Positions 9,221 through 18,820 of a DNA stretch of 51,554 nt are shown in pieces. Numbering within the stretch: the stretch's first letter is position 1; every line of letters starts with the position of its first letter. Location of the stretch: the NCBI GenBank assembly GCA_030837345.1, contig JAUPKQ010000129.1, positions 1-51,554 on the forward strand. The letters are read 5' to 3'. The stretch comes from Actinomycetota bacterium. GTDB lineage: Bacteria; Actinomycetota; Actinomycetes; Actinomycetales; Kineosporiaceae. Under the pieces are notes generated by a model that saw nothing but the letters and a program-made list of their open reading frames with translations, did not search any database and was not told the DNA's origin. The position numbers and the translations under genes are program-made.

Positions 9221-9516
9221 TGTCCGGGGTCGCGTTACTGACGATCTTCGTCCTGGCGGTGTTCGTCGGGTTCGAGGTCGTGTCCAAGGTGTCGACCACG
9301 TTGCACACGCCGCTGATGTCGGGGGCGAACGCGATCCACGGCATCATCCTGGTCGGGGCGGTGATCGTCGCGGGTGAGGCCCACACCGGGTTCGAGCTCG
9401 CGGTCGGCCTGCTCGCGACGGTCCTGTCGACCGTGAACCTCGTCGGAGGGTTCGTCGTGACCGATCGCATGCTGGAGATGTTCAAGGGCCGGACGTCGAG
9501 GGGAGGCCATCGGTGA
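9220..9516 (+). CDS. pntAB: NAD(P) transhydrogenase subunit alpha-2 (PntAB)
   Basis: 98-aa membrane subunit with three hydrophobic helices. The stretch TLHTPLMSGANAIHGI is the highly conserved core of the transhydrogenase alpha membrane domain. Being separate from PntAA is the three-subunit arrangement known from Rhodospirillum and several actinobacteria. It overlaps both neighbours by a few bases (TGATG upstream, GTGA downstream), which implies translational coupling. Confidence 0.95.
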   Translation: MSGVALLTIFVLAVFVGFEVVSKVSTTLHTPLMSGANAIHGIILVGAVIVAGEAHTGFELAVGLLATVLSTVNLVGGFVVTDRMLEMFKGRTSRGGHR

Positions 9517-10910
9517 GGCTCTCCGGCCATGCCGTCGAGGTCGTCTACCTGATCGCGGCCATCTGTTTCATCCTCGCGCTCAAGGGGCTGTCGTCCCCGC
9601 GGACGGCGCGGCGCGGCAACCTGATCGGTGCCGTCGGCGCCGTGGTCGCCCTCGTCGCGGTCTTCGCCGCGAAGAGCAGCGACTTCGACCACGTCCCGGC
9701 GATCCTCGTCGCGATCGGTGTCGGTGCCGTGATCGCCGTACCGGCTGCCCGCAGGGTCCAGATGACCCAGATGCCGCAGCTCGTGGCCCTGTTCAACGGG
9801 GTGGGCGGCGGTGCGGCGGCCCTCGTCGCGCTGCTGGAGCTCGCTGCGTACTCGCAGACCGCCGGCGCGCGCCACGACCTCCTGAACCAGGCCGCGATCG
9901 CCTTCACCGTCCTGGTCGGGTCGGTGTCGTTCTCCGGATCCGTCGTGACGTTCGCCAAGCTCCAGGAGATCATGACGACCCGGCCGGTGATCCTGCCCGG
10001 GGCGGCGCCTCTGCTGCTCGCCGGGCTCGCGGTGTCCGCGGGGCTCGGGACCGGGGTGTACGCGACGGCCAACCCCGTCCTCGGGGTCCTCCTGATGATC
10101 GCGGCCCTGACCGTCGGCGTCATGATCGTTCTGCCGGTCGGCGGGGCCGACGTCCCGATCGTCATCTCCTTGCTCAACGCCTTCACCGGGCTGACGGTGG
10201 CGGCCGGCGGTTTGGTGCTCCAGAACACCCTGCTGCTCGTCGCGGGCACCCTGGTCGGTGCCTCCGGAACGATCCTGACCCGGCTGATGGCGGCGGCGAT
10301 GGGACGCCCGGTGACGGGCGTGATGTTCGGCGCTCTCCGGGGAGGCTCGACGGCGGGGTCGACGGCCGTGTCCGACCGGCCGGTGCGTACGGCCGGGCCC
10401 GAGGACGTCGCCGTCCTGCTCGCCTACGCGCGCAAGGTGGTCGTCGTCCCGGGGTACGGGCTGGCCGTCGCCCAGGCGCAGCACACCGTCCGCGAGCTCG
10501 CCGAGGTCCTTGAGGCCAGGGGGATCGAGGTCCTGTACGGCATCCACCCGGTCGCGGGCCGGATGCCCGGGCACATGAACGTCCTGCTCGCCGAGGCGAA
10601 CGTGCCGTACGAGTCCCTGAAGGAGATGGACGAGGTCAACCCCGAGTTCGCCACGACGGACGTCGTCCTCGTCGTGGGGGCCAACGACGTCGTCAACCCG
10701 GCGGCCAAGACCTCCCCCGGCGCCCCGATCTACGGGATGCCGATCCTGGAGGTCTCCGGGGCACAGCAAGTGATCTTCCTGAAGCGGTCGATGCGCCCGG
10801 GGTTCGCCGGGATCGAGAACGAACTGCTCTTCGACCCGAAGACCTCGCTGCTCTTCGGCGACGCGAAGGACTCCCTGACGAAGGTCCTCGGAGCTGTCAA
10901 GGACCTCTGA
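9513..10910 (+). CDS. pntB: NAD(P) transhydrogenase subunit beta (PntB)
   Basis: 465 aa. About eight membrane helices form the proton channel together with PntAB, followed by the NADP(H)-binding domain with VVVPGYGLAVAQAQ, HPVAGRMPGHMNVLLAEA and VGANDVVNPAA, all family hallmarks. The GTG start is inside the stop of pntAB (GTGA). The operon appears to end here: the next gene starts about 58 bp later and is unrelated. Confidence 0.96.
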   Translation: MRLSGHAVEVVYLIAAICFILALKGLSSPRTARRGNLIGAVGAVVALVAVFAAKSSDFDHVPAILVAIGVGAVIAVPAARRVQMTQMPQLVALFNGVGGGAAALVALLELAAYSQTAGARHDLLNQAAIAFTVLVGSVSFSGSVVTFAKLQEIMTTRPVILPGAAPLLLAGLAVSAGLGTGVYATANPVLGVLLMIAALTVGVMIVLPVGGADVPIVISLLNAFTGLTVAAGGLVLQNTLLLVAGTLVGASGTILTRLMAAAMGRPVTGVMFGALRGGSTAGSTAVSDRPVRTAGPEDVAVLLAYARKVVVVPGYGLAVAQAQHTVRELAEVLEARGIEVLYGIHPVAGRMPGHMNVLLAEANVPYESLKEMDEVNPEFATTDVVLVVGANDVVNPAAKTSPGAPIYGMPILEVSGAQQVIFLKRSMRPGFAGIENELLFDPKTSLLFGDAKDSLTKVLGAVKDL

Positions 10911-10968
10911 CGCGTTCGGCGGATAACGGTTGGATCGCGGCCCCGTGCGCGTGAAAGGCTCCTTCGTC

Positions 10969-12297
10969 GTGAACCGTTACGCGAGGATCTTGCGCCGCCG
11001 GGCGGTTCTCCTTCCGTACTTCGCGTCTCTGATCGCCCGGTTCCCCATCTCGATGATGCCGCTGGGCATGGTCCTGCTCGTCCAGAACGATCGGGGCAGC
11101 TACTCGGTCGCCGGCGGGATCACCGCGGTGACCGCGATCAGCGGGGCGCTCTCCGGGCCGATCTGGGGCGGGGTGATGGACCGTCGCGGCCAGCTCGTCG
11201 TTCTCGTGCCGACCTCGGCGTCCTGCGCCTTCCTGCTCGCGACGTTCGCCCTCGGCACGGTGAACGGCTGGCACGAAGCGGTGCTCGCCGTCCTGGCCGC
11301 CGGCGTCGGCCTGACCTTCCCCCCGATCTCCCCGGCGATGCGGGCGGCCTGGCGGGTCCTCCTCCCCGGCGAGGTGGACCGGCTCGCCGCCTACGCCCTC
11401 GACGCGGTCGCCGTCGAGGTCATCTTCGTCACGGGCCCGCTGCTCGTCTCGCTGCTCCTCGCCTTCGCCTCCCCGGTGGTCCCTCTGCTCGTCACGGCGG
11501 GTTTCCTCGCCGTCGGCGGCGCGGGGTACGCGACGACCCGTGCCGCTCGTTCCTGCCGCCCTGACGGCCCGACAGCCACGGACGGCCCGACAGCCACGGC
11601 GACCCCGAAGCCCGTGGACGCCGCGACCCCGGCGACCCCGGCGACCGTGGACGCCGCGGCCGGGGTCTTCCGCGGCGAGTCCCTGCTGCGCGCGGTCGGG
11701 GTGCGCATGGTCCTGTTCATCGGCGCGGCGATGGCCATCGGCTTCGGCCTGAACGACGTGGGCATCGCGGCCGTCGCCCAGGAGGAACTCGGCGCCACTT
11801 CGATCGTGGGGCTGCTGTTCGCGGCCATCGCCGGTGGCAGCGCCGTCGGTGGCCTCTGGTACGGCTCACGGTCCTGGAACGGTCCCGAGCACCGGCGCCT
11901 GCCCTACTCCCTGGCCGGGTTCTCGGCCGGGCTCGCCGCCGTCGGCCTTCTCCTCGCGACCGGGACCGTCTCGCTGGTCCTCTTGATGCCGCTGTTGTTC
12001 CTCACCGGGCTGTGCATCTCCCCGACGACGATCGTGCTCGCCAACCTCGTCGACCGTCACAGCGTCGCCAGCCGGCTCTCCGAGGCCCAGGCCTGGCTCA
12101 CCACCTCGTTCACCTTCGGCAGCGCCGTGGGGACGGCGACCGGGGGTCTTGCGGTCGACGCCGGGGGACCGGCCCTCGCCTTCGGCTGCGCGGCCGTCGC
12201 CGTCGCCGGTGGCCTCGGCGTGGCGCTCTTCGCCGGGCAGCACTGGTCGCACGGTGATGCCCTCCCCGACGACGAGCGGATCGAGTCCGCCGCCTGA
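10969..12297 (+). CDS. MFS transporter, substrate unknown
   Basis: 442 aa with two bundles of about six hydrophobic helices, split by a Pro/Ala/Thr-rich loop containing DGPTAT repeats (around residues 190-215). The first half has the loop GGVMDRRGQLV, matching the MFS motif A position. I start at GTG 10969 because AAAGG lies about 10 nt upstream; GTG 10951 is an in-frame alternative. It follows the transhydrogenase operon but has its own gap. Substrate cannot be inferred. Confidence 0.85.
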   Translation: MNRYARILRRRAVLLPYFASLIARFPISMMPLGMVLLVQNDRGSYSVAGGITAVTAISGALSGPIWGGVMDRRGQLVVLVPTSASCAFLLATFALGTVNGWHEAVLAVLAAGVGLTFPPISPAMRAAWRVLLPGEVDRLAAYALDAVAVEVIFVTGPLLVSLLLAFASPVVPLLVTAGFLAVGGAGYATTRAARSCRPDGPTATDGPTATATPKPVDAATPATPATVDAAAGVFRGESLLRAVGVRMVLFIGAAMAIGFGLNDVGIAAVAQEELGATSIVGLLFAAIAGGSAVGGLWYGSRSWNGPEHRRLPYSLAGFSAGLAAVGLLLATGTVSLVLLMPLLFLTGLCISPTTIVLANLVDRHSVASRLSEAQAWLTTSFTFGSAVGTATGGLAVDAGGPALAFGCAAVAVAGGLGVALFAGQHWSHGDALPDDERIESAA

Positions 12298-12332
12298 CAG
12301 CGGAGGCGTGTGCGCAGGCGGGGGCGGCTCGC

Positions 12333-13898
12333 TCAGAGGTCCCGGAGGTTCTCCTCCGCCATGACGGCCTCGTCCAGCCGGGGAGAGATCCGGTACCGGC
12401 CGGTCGGTGTCTCGTCGTGCAGTTCCCCGAGGACCGAGGCGACACGGACCGCGCCGACGCGGTCGCCCCACTCCAGCGGGCCCGACGGGTACGACGCCCC
12501 GAGCAGCATGGCGACGTCGACGTCCGTCGCGGTGGCGTCCCCCCGCGCGACCAGTTCCACCGCCTCGTTCACCAGCATCGCCACGGTCCGGGCGACGATC
12601 CCCCCGGCGGAGTCCCCGATGACGCTCACCGCCGCGCCGCTCGCCTGGCACACCCCGATCGCGCCGTCGAGGACCGTCGGATCGACGTCCCGGGGGGCCA
12701 TCAGCACGACCCGGCGGCAACCGGCCGGATCGTGCGCCCAGTCGAGCAGGACCACCCCGCCCGGCGCCTCGAGCGTCCACGACCGTGCCGTACTGCCGTC
12801 GGTCACCCGCAGCAGCCCGCCGCCGGGGAGCTTCAGGCCGGGGAGTTCCTCACCGAGCTGGTCCTCGCTGAGATCGAGCCGCTCGATCCCGACCCCGCCC
12901 GCCTCGATGCGGTCGAGGAACGGCGCCATCGGCCCGAAGTCGTCGTCCACGAGCTGGACGACGGGAGGGGCCGGACGCCGGGGGGCCGTCAACGGGTCGG
13001 CGTCGAGCGCCTCCCCCTCCGGTGTGTACGCGAAGATCCCACGACTGGTCCGCCGTCCGAGGCGACCGGTGTCGACGAGCCGCTGCTGGAACACGGTCGG
13101 GGCGTACCGGGGATCGTGGAAGGTCTGCTCCCACACCCCGCGAGAGACCTCCAGGTCGACGTCCTGCCCGAGCAGATCGGCGAGCTCGAAGGCCCCTTTC
13201 CGGAAACCTCCCGTCTCCCGGAGCACCGCGTCGATCGTGGCCGGGTCCGCGGCCCGGGACTCCGCGACGCGCAGGGCCTCGCCGAAGAACGGCCGCGAGA
13301 TCCGGTTGACGACGAAACCGGGTGACGAGCGGCACAGCACCGGGGTCTTCCCCCACGACCGGACGAGGTCGACCGCCGCGTCGACGACCTTCGGCTCGGT
13401 GGCCTCGCCCCGCACGACCTCCACCACCGCCACCTGCGGAACCGGGTCGAAGAAACGGAGGCCGACGAGCAGCTCCGGCCGCCCGAGCCCCGCGGCCGTC
13501 CTCGTGACGGAGGCCGAGGACGCGCTGGTCGCCATCAGCACCTCATGGCCGACGCCCTGCTCCACGGCCGCCTCGATCGCGCGCAGCAGATCCGGGTCGG
13601 TCTCCCCGCCCTCGTCGACGGCCTCGATCACCACCCCGCACCCGGTGAGGTCCGCGACGGCCGTCACCGGGTGCAGACGGCCCGCGACGAACCGTGCCTC
13701 GGCGGCGTTCAGGTGGTCGGAGCTGACGTCCCGCGCCAGCTGCTGCCGGATGCGCTCGACACCCCGGACGGCGACTCCCGGACGGCCGTCGAGGATCCGG
13801 ACGTTGTGGTGCGCCCGGGCCGCGACCTCGGCGATGCCCGTCCCCTTCGGTCCCGCTCCGACGACGGCCACGTCCACGTCGGCGGTCAGCTGTTCCAC
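12333..13898 (-). CDS. 3-hydroxyacyl-CoA dehydrogenase family protein with altered active site
   Basis: 521 aa: an N-terminal Rossmann domain (GAGPKGTGIAE, 15-25), then a C-terminal dehydrogenase domain (SSPGFVVNRISRPFF), and a second C-terminal-like domain near the end (LLGASYPSGPLEWGDRVG). This is the PaaH/3-hydroxybutyryl-CoA dehydrogenase layout. The usual catalytic stretch HFFNP reads RFFDP (148-152), so the His of the His-Glu dyad is Arg, although the Glu (E160 in VVEVV) is kept. The SNTSS substrate loop also reads TSASS. It may be inactive or have changed chemistry. The upstream neighbour is divergent, with about 108 bp between them. Confidence 0.85.
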   Translation of the reverse strand: MEQLTADVDVAVVGAGPKGTGIAEVAARAHHNVRILDGRPGVAVRGVERIRQQLARDVSSDHLNAAEARFVAGRLHPVTAVADLTGCGVVIEAVDEGGETDPDLLRAIEAAVEQGVGHEVLMATSASSASVTRTAAGLGRPELLVGLRFFDPVPQVAVVEVVRGEATEPKVVDAAVDLVRSWGKTPVLCRSSPGFVVNRISRPFFGEALRVAESRAADPATIDAVLRETGGFRKGAFELADLLGQDVDLEVSRGVWEQTFHDPRYAPTVFQQRLVDTGRLGRRTSRGIFAYTPEGEALDADPLTAPRRPAPPVVQLVDDDFGPMAPFLDRIEAGGVGIERLDLSEDQLGEELPGLKLPGGGLLRVTDGSTARSWTLEAPGGVVLLDWAHDPAGCRRVVLMAPRDVDPTVLDGAIGVCQASGAAVSVIGDSAGGIVARTVAMLVNEAVELVARGDATATDVDVAMLLGASYPSGPLEWGDRVGAVRVASVLGELHDETPTGRYRISPRLDEAVMAEENLRDL

Positions 13899-14006
13899 GG
13901 GATCGAGCCTTCCACATCCGGAGGCCTGTCATCGGTCCGCTTCCGGCCTGCCGGCGGTCCGCTGCCGGCAGGCCCCCCGCCGGGAACACACCCTAAGCTG
14001 GTCGCC

Positions 14007-15218
14007 ATGACCGACCGGCCCGTTCTCGACGTCGTCGAGCAGCGGGTGCTCGGCTGCCTGCTGGAGAAGCAGGTCACCGTCCCCACGACGTACCCGCTGA
14101 CGCTCAACGCCCTTCGCACCGCGTGCAACCAGACGTCGAACCGCGACCCGGTGACGGATCTCGACGACCGCGCCGTCGAGACCGCGGCGAGGGCGCTGCG
14201 TGACCGGGGCCTGCTGCGCATCGTCTGGGCGGACACCGGCCGCCGCGTCCTCAAGCACCACCAGACCCTCACCGAGGCCCTTCGGCTGGAGCCCGACGGG
14301 CACGCCGTGATCACCGTGCTGCTTCTGCGCGGCCCTCAGACCGTCCGTGAACTGAAGGTCCGCACCGAGCGGCTGCACCTCTTCACCGGCAAGGAGGACG
14401 TCGAGGCCTGCCTGGACCGTCTGGCGGGGCTTCCCGAGCCGCTCGTCCGCCGGTTGGACCGCCGTCCCGGGCAGCAGGACCACCGGTGGGCGCACCTCCT
14501 CGGGCCGATGCCGCAGGAGATGGCCGAACCCGCCGTCGAACCCGCCGCCGACCGTGAGCGTCCCCTCGCCGACGGCGCCTCCGTACGGGACGACCGCGTG
14601 CGTGAGGTGTACGGCGTCCTCGCCGGGACCTACGCCGAACGGATCGCCACCGAACTCGACGACCTGCCGTTCGAGCGCTGGCTGCTCGACCGGGTCGCGG
14701 TGGAGGTCGCGGACGGTCCGGTCGTCGACGCGGGATGCGGCCCGGGGCACGTCGCCGCCTACCTCGCCGCGGCCGGTGCGGACGCCTCCGGTATCGACCT
14801 CACCCCGGCGATGGTCGACCAGGCACGGGCCCGTTTCCCCGGCGTCCGGTACGACGTCGGTGACCTGATGCGGCTCATGCGGCCCGCGACCGCCATCGGG
14901 TGGGCCGCCGTCCTCGGCTGGTACTCGCTGATCCACCTGGCGGGGTCGGAGTTCCCCACCGCGGTCGCCGCTCTCGCCCGCCCGCTCGTCCCCGGGGGCC
15001 TCCTCGTTCTCGCCGGGCACGCGGGACGCGACGTCCGCCGGGTCACCTCGTGGATGGGCCATGACGTCGACCTCGACGTCGTCCTCCACGACCCGTTGGA
15101 CGTCGTCTCCGCCGTCTCCGCCGCCGGTCTGCGGCAGATCGAGTGGTACGTTCGCGGACCGATCGAGGCACGCGAGGAGACCACCGACCGTTTCTACGTG
15201 CTGGCCCGGTGTCCGTGA
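14007..15218 (+). CDS. YceH (DUF480) domain fused to a class I SAM methyltransferase
   Basis: 403 aa. Residues about 5-180 match the YceH/UPF0502 family (VLDVVEQRVLGCLLEKQ, TTYPLTLNALRTACNQ and NRDPV, then LLLRGPQTVRELK), normally a stand-alone double winged-helix protein. After a linker rich in Glu/Ala, residues about 200-400 form a methyltransferase with motif I VVDAGCGPGHVAAYLA and the acidic loop GIDLTPAMVDQARARFP. Substrate unknown. ATG 14007 is chosen because the YceH similarity starts at once. The longer open frame back to 13545 is antisense to the dehydrogenase gene and is not credible. Confidence 0.88.
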   Translation: MTDRPVLDVVEQRVLGCLLEKQVTVPTTYPLTLNALRTACNQTSNRDPVTDLDDRAVETAARALRDRGLLRIVWADTGRRVLKHHQTLTEALRLEPDGHAVITVLLLRGPQTVRELKVRTERLHLFTGKEDVEACLDRLAGLPEPLVRRLDRRPGQQDHRWAHLLGPMPQEMAEPAVEPAADRERPLADGASVRDDRVREVYGVLAGTYAERIATELDDLPFERWLLDRVAVEVADGPVVDAGCGPGHVAAYLAAAGADASGIDLTPAMVDQARARFPGVRYDVGDLMRLMRPATAIGWAAVLGWYSLIHLAGSEFPTAVAALARPLVPGGLLVLAGHAGRDVRRVTSWMGHDVDLDVVLHDPLDVVSAVSAAGLRQIEWYVRGPIEAREETTDRFYVLARCP

Positions 15219-15445
15219 CATCCCCCGTCCCGGTCCCGGTACGCGGGGCCGCCACGGTTGCGCCGGTACCGGACCGAGAAAGGACGCGTGTCCTCATCGC
15301 CATCCGATCAGCTCCAGGCCGTGCTGGCCGGGCACGGCCTGGAGCGTCCCACCGGGGACCGCGATTCGAAGAGCGCCGGGTCGCCGTGCGATCGTGAGGG
15401 ACGGAGATCGACGTGGGTCGGTCGACATGGATCGAAGGAGGCATC

Positions 15446-16435
15446 GTGAGCCTGCATCGTTCATCGGGGGGCACGGTCGGGTCCGGGCCGGGGGAGCTGA
15501 TCTCGATCACGCCCGAAGAGGCCGGATGGCAGTGGGCCGGTCTGCGTGTCCTCCGGCTGGAGCCGGGGACGCCGACGGTCGTCCGCACCGGGTCCAGCGA
15601 GGTGTTCGTCCTCCCGTTGTCCGGTTCCCTCCAGGTGTCGGTCGCGCTCGCGCCGGCGGACGGCGGGACGGGACGCGCCGAGGCCGCGTTCGGGCTGTCC
15701 GGGCGGACCAGCGTGTTCACCCGGGTCACCGACTTCGTGTACGCGGGGCGGGACAGTGAGCTGACCCTGATGAGTTCGCGGGGGGCCGAGGTCGCCCTGC
15801 CGTCGGCGCGGTGCGAGCGCCGCCTTCCCGCCGCGTACGGCCCCGCGGACACCGCCCAGGTCGAGATCCGGGGAGCCGGGCAGTCCACCCGCCAGGTGAC
15901 CAATTTCGGCGTCCCGGGAATCTGGGACCACGCGGAGCGCCTCATGGCGTGCGAAGTGATCACTCCTCCGGGCAACTGGTCGAGCTACCCGCCGCACAAA
16001 CACGACGTGACGGCCCCCTCGCCGGCGGCGAACGAGGAGATCTACCTCTACCGCGTCGCGGGTCCGGATCAGCGCACCCCCGCCCGCGCCGGGTTCGGGC
16101 TGCACCACGGGTACACCGGGCCGGAGCACGAGGTGTCCGGTCTTGAGCCGTTCGACCTGGTCGCCCAGGTCCGTGACCTCGACGTCGTCCTCGCGCCGTA
16201 CGGCTACCACGGCCCCGGCGCGGCCTCACCCGGATACCCGTTGTACGCCCTCAGCGTGCTCGCCGGGCCGGGCCCGGAGCGGTCGATGGATTCCTGCGAC
16301 GATCCCGCGCACGCCTGGGTCCGTGAGACCTGGCCGGTGACCGCGGCCGACCCCCGCGTCCCGTTCACCACGGTGGTCAGTTCGGTCGGTTCGACCGGAG
16401 CCATGAACCTCGGGCACCTCCGCGACCACCGCTGA
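15446..16435 (+). CDS. iolB: 5-deoxy-glucuronate isomerase IolB
   Basis: Inositol catabolism enzyme (5-deoxyglucuronate to 2-deoxy-5-keto-gluconate), a double cupin of 329 aa. Family hallmarks are TPPGNWSSYPPHKHD with metal-binding His residues, then NEEIYLYRV, and a second cupin stretch APYGYHGPGAASPGYPLY. GTG 15446 has AAGGAGG just upstream. No other iol gene lies next to it in this window, so it is either an orphan or separated from its pathway. Confidence 0.9.
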   Translation: MSLHRSSGGTVGSGPGELISITPEEAGWQWAGLRVLRLEPGTPTVVRTGSSEVFVLPLSGSLQVSVALAPADGGTGRAEAAFGLSGRTSVFTRVTDFVYAGRDSELTLMSSRGAEVALPSARCERRLPAAYGPADTAQVEIRGAGQSTRQVTNFGVPGIWDHAERLMACEVITPPGNWSSYPPHKHDVTAPSPAANEEIYLYRVAGPDQRTPARAGFGLHHGYTGPEHEVSGLEPFDLVAQVRDLDVVLAPYGYHGPGAASPGYPLYALSVLAGPGPERSMDSCDDPAHAWVRETWPVTAADPRVPFTTVVSSVGSTGAMNLGHLRDHR

Positions 16436-16586
16436 CGAGGGCCGTCGTCCCAGAGGGGACCTCACCCGGTTTGCCGGTTTCCCTGTTTCTGGGTGTCCGG
16501 AATCGGGCGCTCCGCTCCTGTATCGGTGACCTTCTCTGCGGAGGGGATCTCTCAAGGAGGGGTTCCGGACCGCCGAGACGGACAGG

Positions 16587-18371
16587 GTGAGGTCTCACTG
16601 GGTTGGTGCCGCCGCCGGTCTCGCACTCGGTGCGTCGGCCGGGGGCGCCCTGTCCGGGGCCAGCAGCTGGCAGGCAGGTGGCGTCGGCGGGATGTCCGCG
16701 GGGGGATGGGCTGTGGGCGCCGGGCTCGGGGCTGTGCTCGGGGTCGCGGCCGTGCTGCTGCACGAGCGGAGCCTCCGCAGGGCCCTGGCCCAGCAGCAGG
16801 CCGGAATGATCGCCGCCGTGGAGACGATCGGGGACAAGGTCCTCGCCGACGGCACGGTCGTCGCGGGCCTGCCCCGGCAGCGGGCGGGTGCTTCCGCGGC
16901 GGTGCCGGAGCTCGAGACGGTCGGGGCGAGGTCCGGGGAGGGGCAGCTGGAACACGCTGTCACCGGGCTTCTGGTGGCCGCCCGCTCCTCGTTCGAGTCC
17001 ACCGTCCTTCAGGAACTGGTGAGTCAGGCGGACCCGCTGCACCAGGCGACGCACGACCCCCTGACGGGACTGCTCAACCGCGAGGCGCTGATGACCACCG
17101 CCGCGGAGGTCGTCAGCCTCGCTTCGAAGCACCATCCCCTGTCCGTCCTCATGATCGATCTTGATCGCTTCAAGGACGTCAACGACAGCCTCGGGCACGG
17201 GATCGGGGACCGGTTGCTCGCCCAGGTCGGGCCCCGGCTCCGGACCGCCCTGCGCCCCGGCGACACCATCGCGCGGCTGGGCGGCGACGAGTTCGCCGTC
17301 CTGCTGCCGACCGCCGGTGAGGACGGCGCCCAACTGGTCGCCGAACGGCTCTCCGAGGCGTTGGAGACGCCTTTCGAGGTGGACGGGATGGATCTGCACG
17401 TCGAGGCGTCGATCGGGATCGCGGTCAGCCACCGTCCGTCGCGTCCGTCCACGCACACCGTCGAGGGACTTCTGCGCGAGGCCGAGATCGCCATGTACCG
17501 GGCCAAAGGCGAAGGTGCCGGCGTCGTTGTCTTCGAACCGGAACACGACTCGGGGCACGGCCGGTCACGTCTGGAACTCTCGGCCGAATTGCGCCGGGCC
17601 ATCACGCAGTGGCAACTCGTCCTTCACTACCAGCCGGTCGTGGACGTCGTCCAGGGCCGCCTCGCCGGGGTGGAGGCGCTCGTGCGCTGGGAGCATCCCG
17701 ATCGGGGGCTGCTCCCGCCAGCGATGTTCCTGCCGCTGGCCGAGCAGACCGGGCTGATCATCCCGCTGTCCAAACTGGTGCTCGCCGCCGCGGTGGAGCA
17801 GGCTGCGACCTGGTTCCGGGCCGGGTACCCGGTCCAGATCGCCGTCAACCTGTCGCCTCGGTGGCTCCAGCACGCGGATGTGCCCGAGATCGTGTCGAGT
17901 GTGCTCTCCCTCCACGACGTCCCGCCCGAACTGCTGCGCCTGGAGATCACCGAGAGCGCGGTCCTGGCCCAGCCCCAGCAGGCCCTCCCACTGCTGAACC
18001 GGCTCCGGGAGATGGGGATCGGCCTGTCGCTCGACGACTTCGGGACCGGGTACTCCTCGATGACCCACCTCCGCCACCTGCCCGTCGACGAACTGAAGGT
18101 CGACCGTGGCTTCGTGGACGCCATGACCACGAGCCCGCAGGACGCGGTCATCGTGCGGGCGGCCATCGAACTGGGCCACAACCTGGGGATGGACGTCGTC
18201 GCCGAGGGGATCGAGAACGCCGACACCCTGGCGGAGATCGTCTCGGCCGGTTGCTCCCTCGCCCAGGGGTACTACTTCGCCAGGCCGCTCCCTCCGGACG
18301 ACCTCCTCATCTGGGCGAACGAGCGGTTCCCGGGCTTCGGTGTCGACCAGCCGGCGTCACGGCACTCCTGA
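16587..18371 (+). CDS. GGDEF-EAL c-di-GMP turnover protein with N-terminal membrane anchor
   Basis: 594 aa. The N-terminus has two short Gly/Ala-rich hydrophobic stretches (about 5-55), then a linker, a GGDEF domain (HDPLTGLLNR, LGGDEFAVLLP) and an EAL domain (VEALVRWEHP, AVNLS, EITES, DDFGTGYSS, AEGIE, AQGYYFARP). An RPGD stands exactly five residues before GGDEF, matching the RxxD product-inhibition site, so the cyclase half is probably active and feedback-inhibited. The EAL residues also look intact. GTG 16587 is preceded by GGACAGG. Independent of the other GGDEF-EAL gene at 3722-6235. Confidence 0.92.
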   Translation: MRSHWVGAAAGLALGASAGGALSGASSWQAGGVGGMSAGGWAVGAGLGAVLGVAAVLLHERSLRRALAQQQAGMIAAVETIGDKVLADGTVVAGLPRQRAGASAAVPELETVGARSGEGQLEHAVTGLLVAARSSFESTVLQELVSQADPLHQATHDPLTGLLNREALMTTAAEVVSLASKHHPLSVLMIDLDRFKDVNDSLGHGIGDRLLAQVGPRLRTALRPGDTIARLGGDEFAVLLPTAGEDGAQLVAERLSEALETPFEVDGMDLHVEASIGIAVSHRPSRPSTHTVEGLLREAEIAMYRAKGEGAGVVVFEPEHDSGHGRSRLELSAELRRAITQWQLVLHYQPVVDVVQGRLAGVEALVRWEHPDRGLLPPAMFLPLAEQTGLIIPLSKLVLAAAVEQAATWFRAGYPVQIAVNLSPRWLQHADVPEIVSSVLSLHDVPPELLRLEITESAVLAQPQQALPLLNRLREMGIGLSLDDFGTGYSSMTHLRHLPVDELKVDRGFVDAMTTSPQDAVIVRAAIELGHNLGMDVVAEGIENADTLAEIVSAGCSLAQGYYFARPLPPDDLLIWANERFPGFGVDQPASRHS

Positions 18372-18385
18372 CCGGAACCGGCCGA

Positions 18386-18778
18386 TCAGTCGCCTCCGTC
18401 GGAGCCGGAGTCCAGGAAGGCGTTCAACGGGATGCTGACCAGGGTGACGACGACGGCCGCGAGGATCGTGGACCAGAAGAAGGGGCCCGGGTCGAAGCTC
18501 ACGTGCGCCTGACCGGCCAGCCAGCCCGCCGCCTTCAACATCAAAGCGTTGACGACCAGGGCCATCAAGCCGAGGGTGAGGATGTACAGGCAGCCGGTGA
18601 GCATTTTCACGAGAGGCTTGACGACGGCGTTGACGAGGGCGAGCGCCGCACCCACCACCAGCAGAGCCACGAATGACTCCGGGATGGTGCCACCCTCGAT
18701 CGAGACCTTGGGCACGATCAAGGTCGCCACCCAGATCGCGACGGCGTTGACCACCACGTTCGACAGGAGGCTCAGCAT
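18386..18778 (-). CDS. YvlD / phage holin family-4 small membrane protein
   Basis: 130 aa with four hydrophobic segments and the pattern ALALVNAVVKPLVKMLTGCLYILTLG that marks the YvlD-like (PF04020) family. Its members are widespread in actinobacteria and of unproven function despite the holin name. I favour ATG 18778 because GGAAGG lies about 9 nt upstream; ATG 18787 is the alternative. It lies about 40 bp downstream of the ABC permease gene on the same strand. Confidence 0.8.
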   Translation of the reverse strand: MLSLLSNVVVNAVAIWVATLIVPKVSIEGGTIPESFVALLVVGAALALVNAVVKPLVKMLTGCLYILTLGLMALVVNALMLKAAGWLAGQAHVSFDPGPFFWSTILAAVVVTLVSIPLNAFLDSGSDGGD

Positions 18779-18820
18779 GGAGGGCATCCTTCCTGCGGCG
18801 GTACCGCGAGGGCAAGGGGG

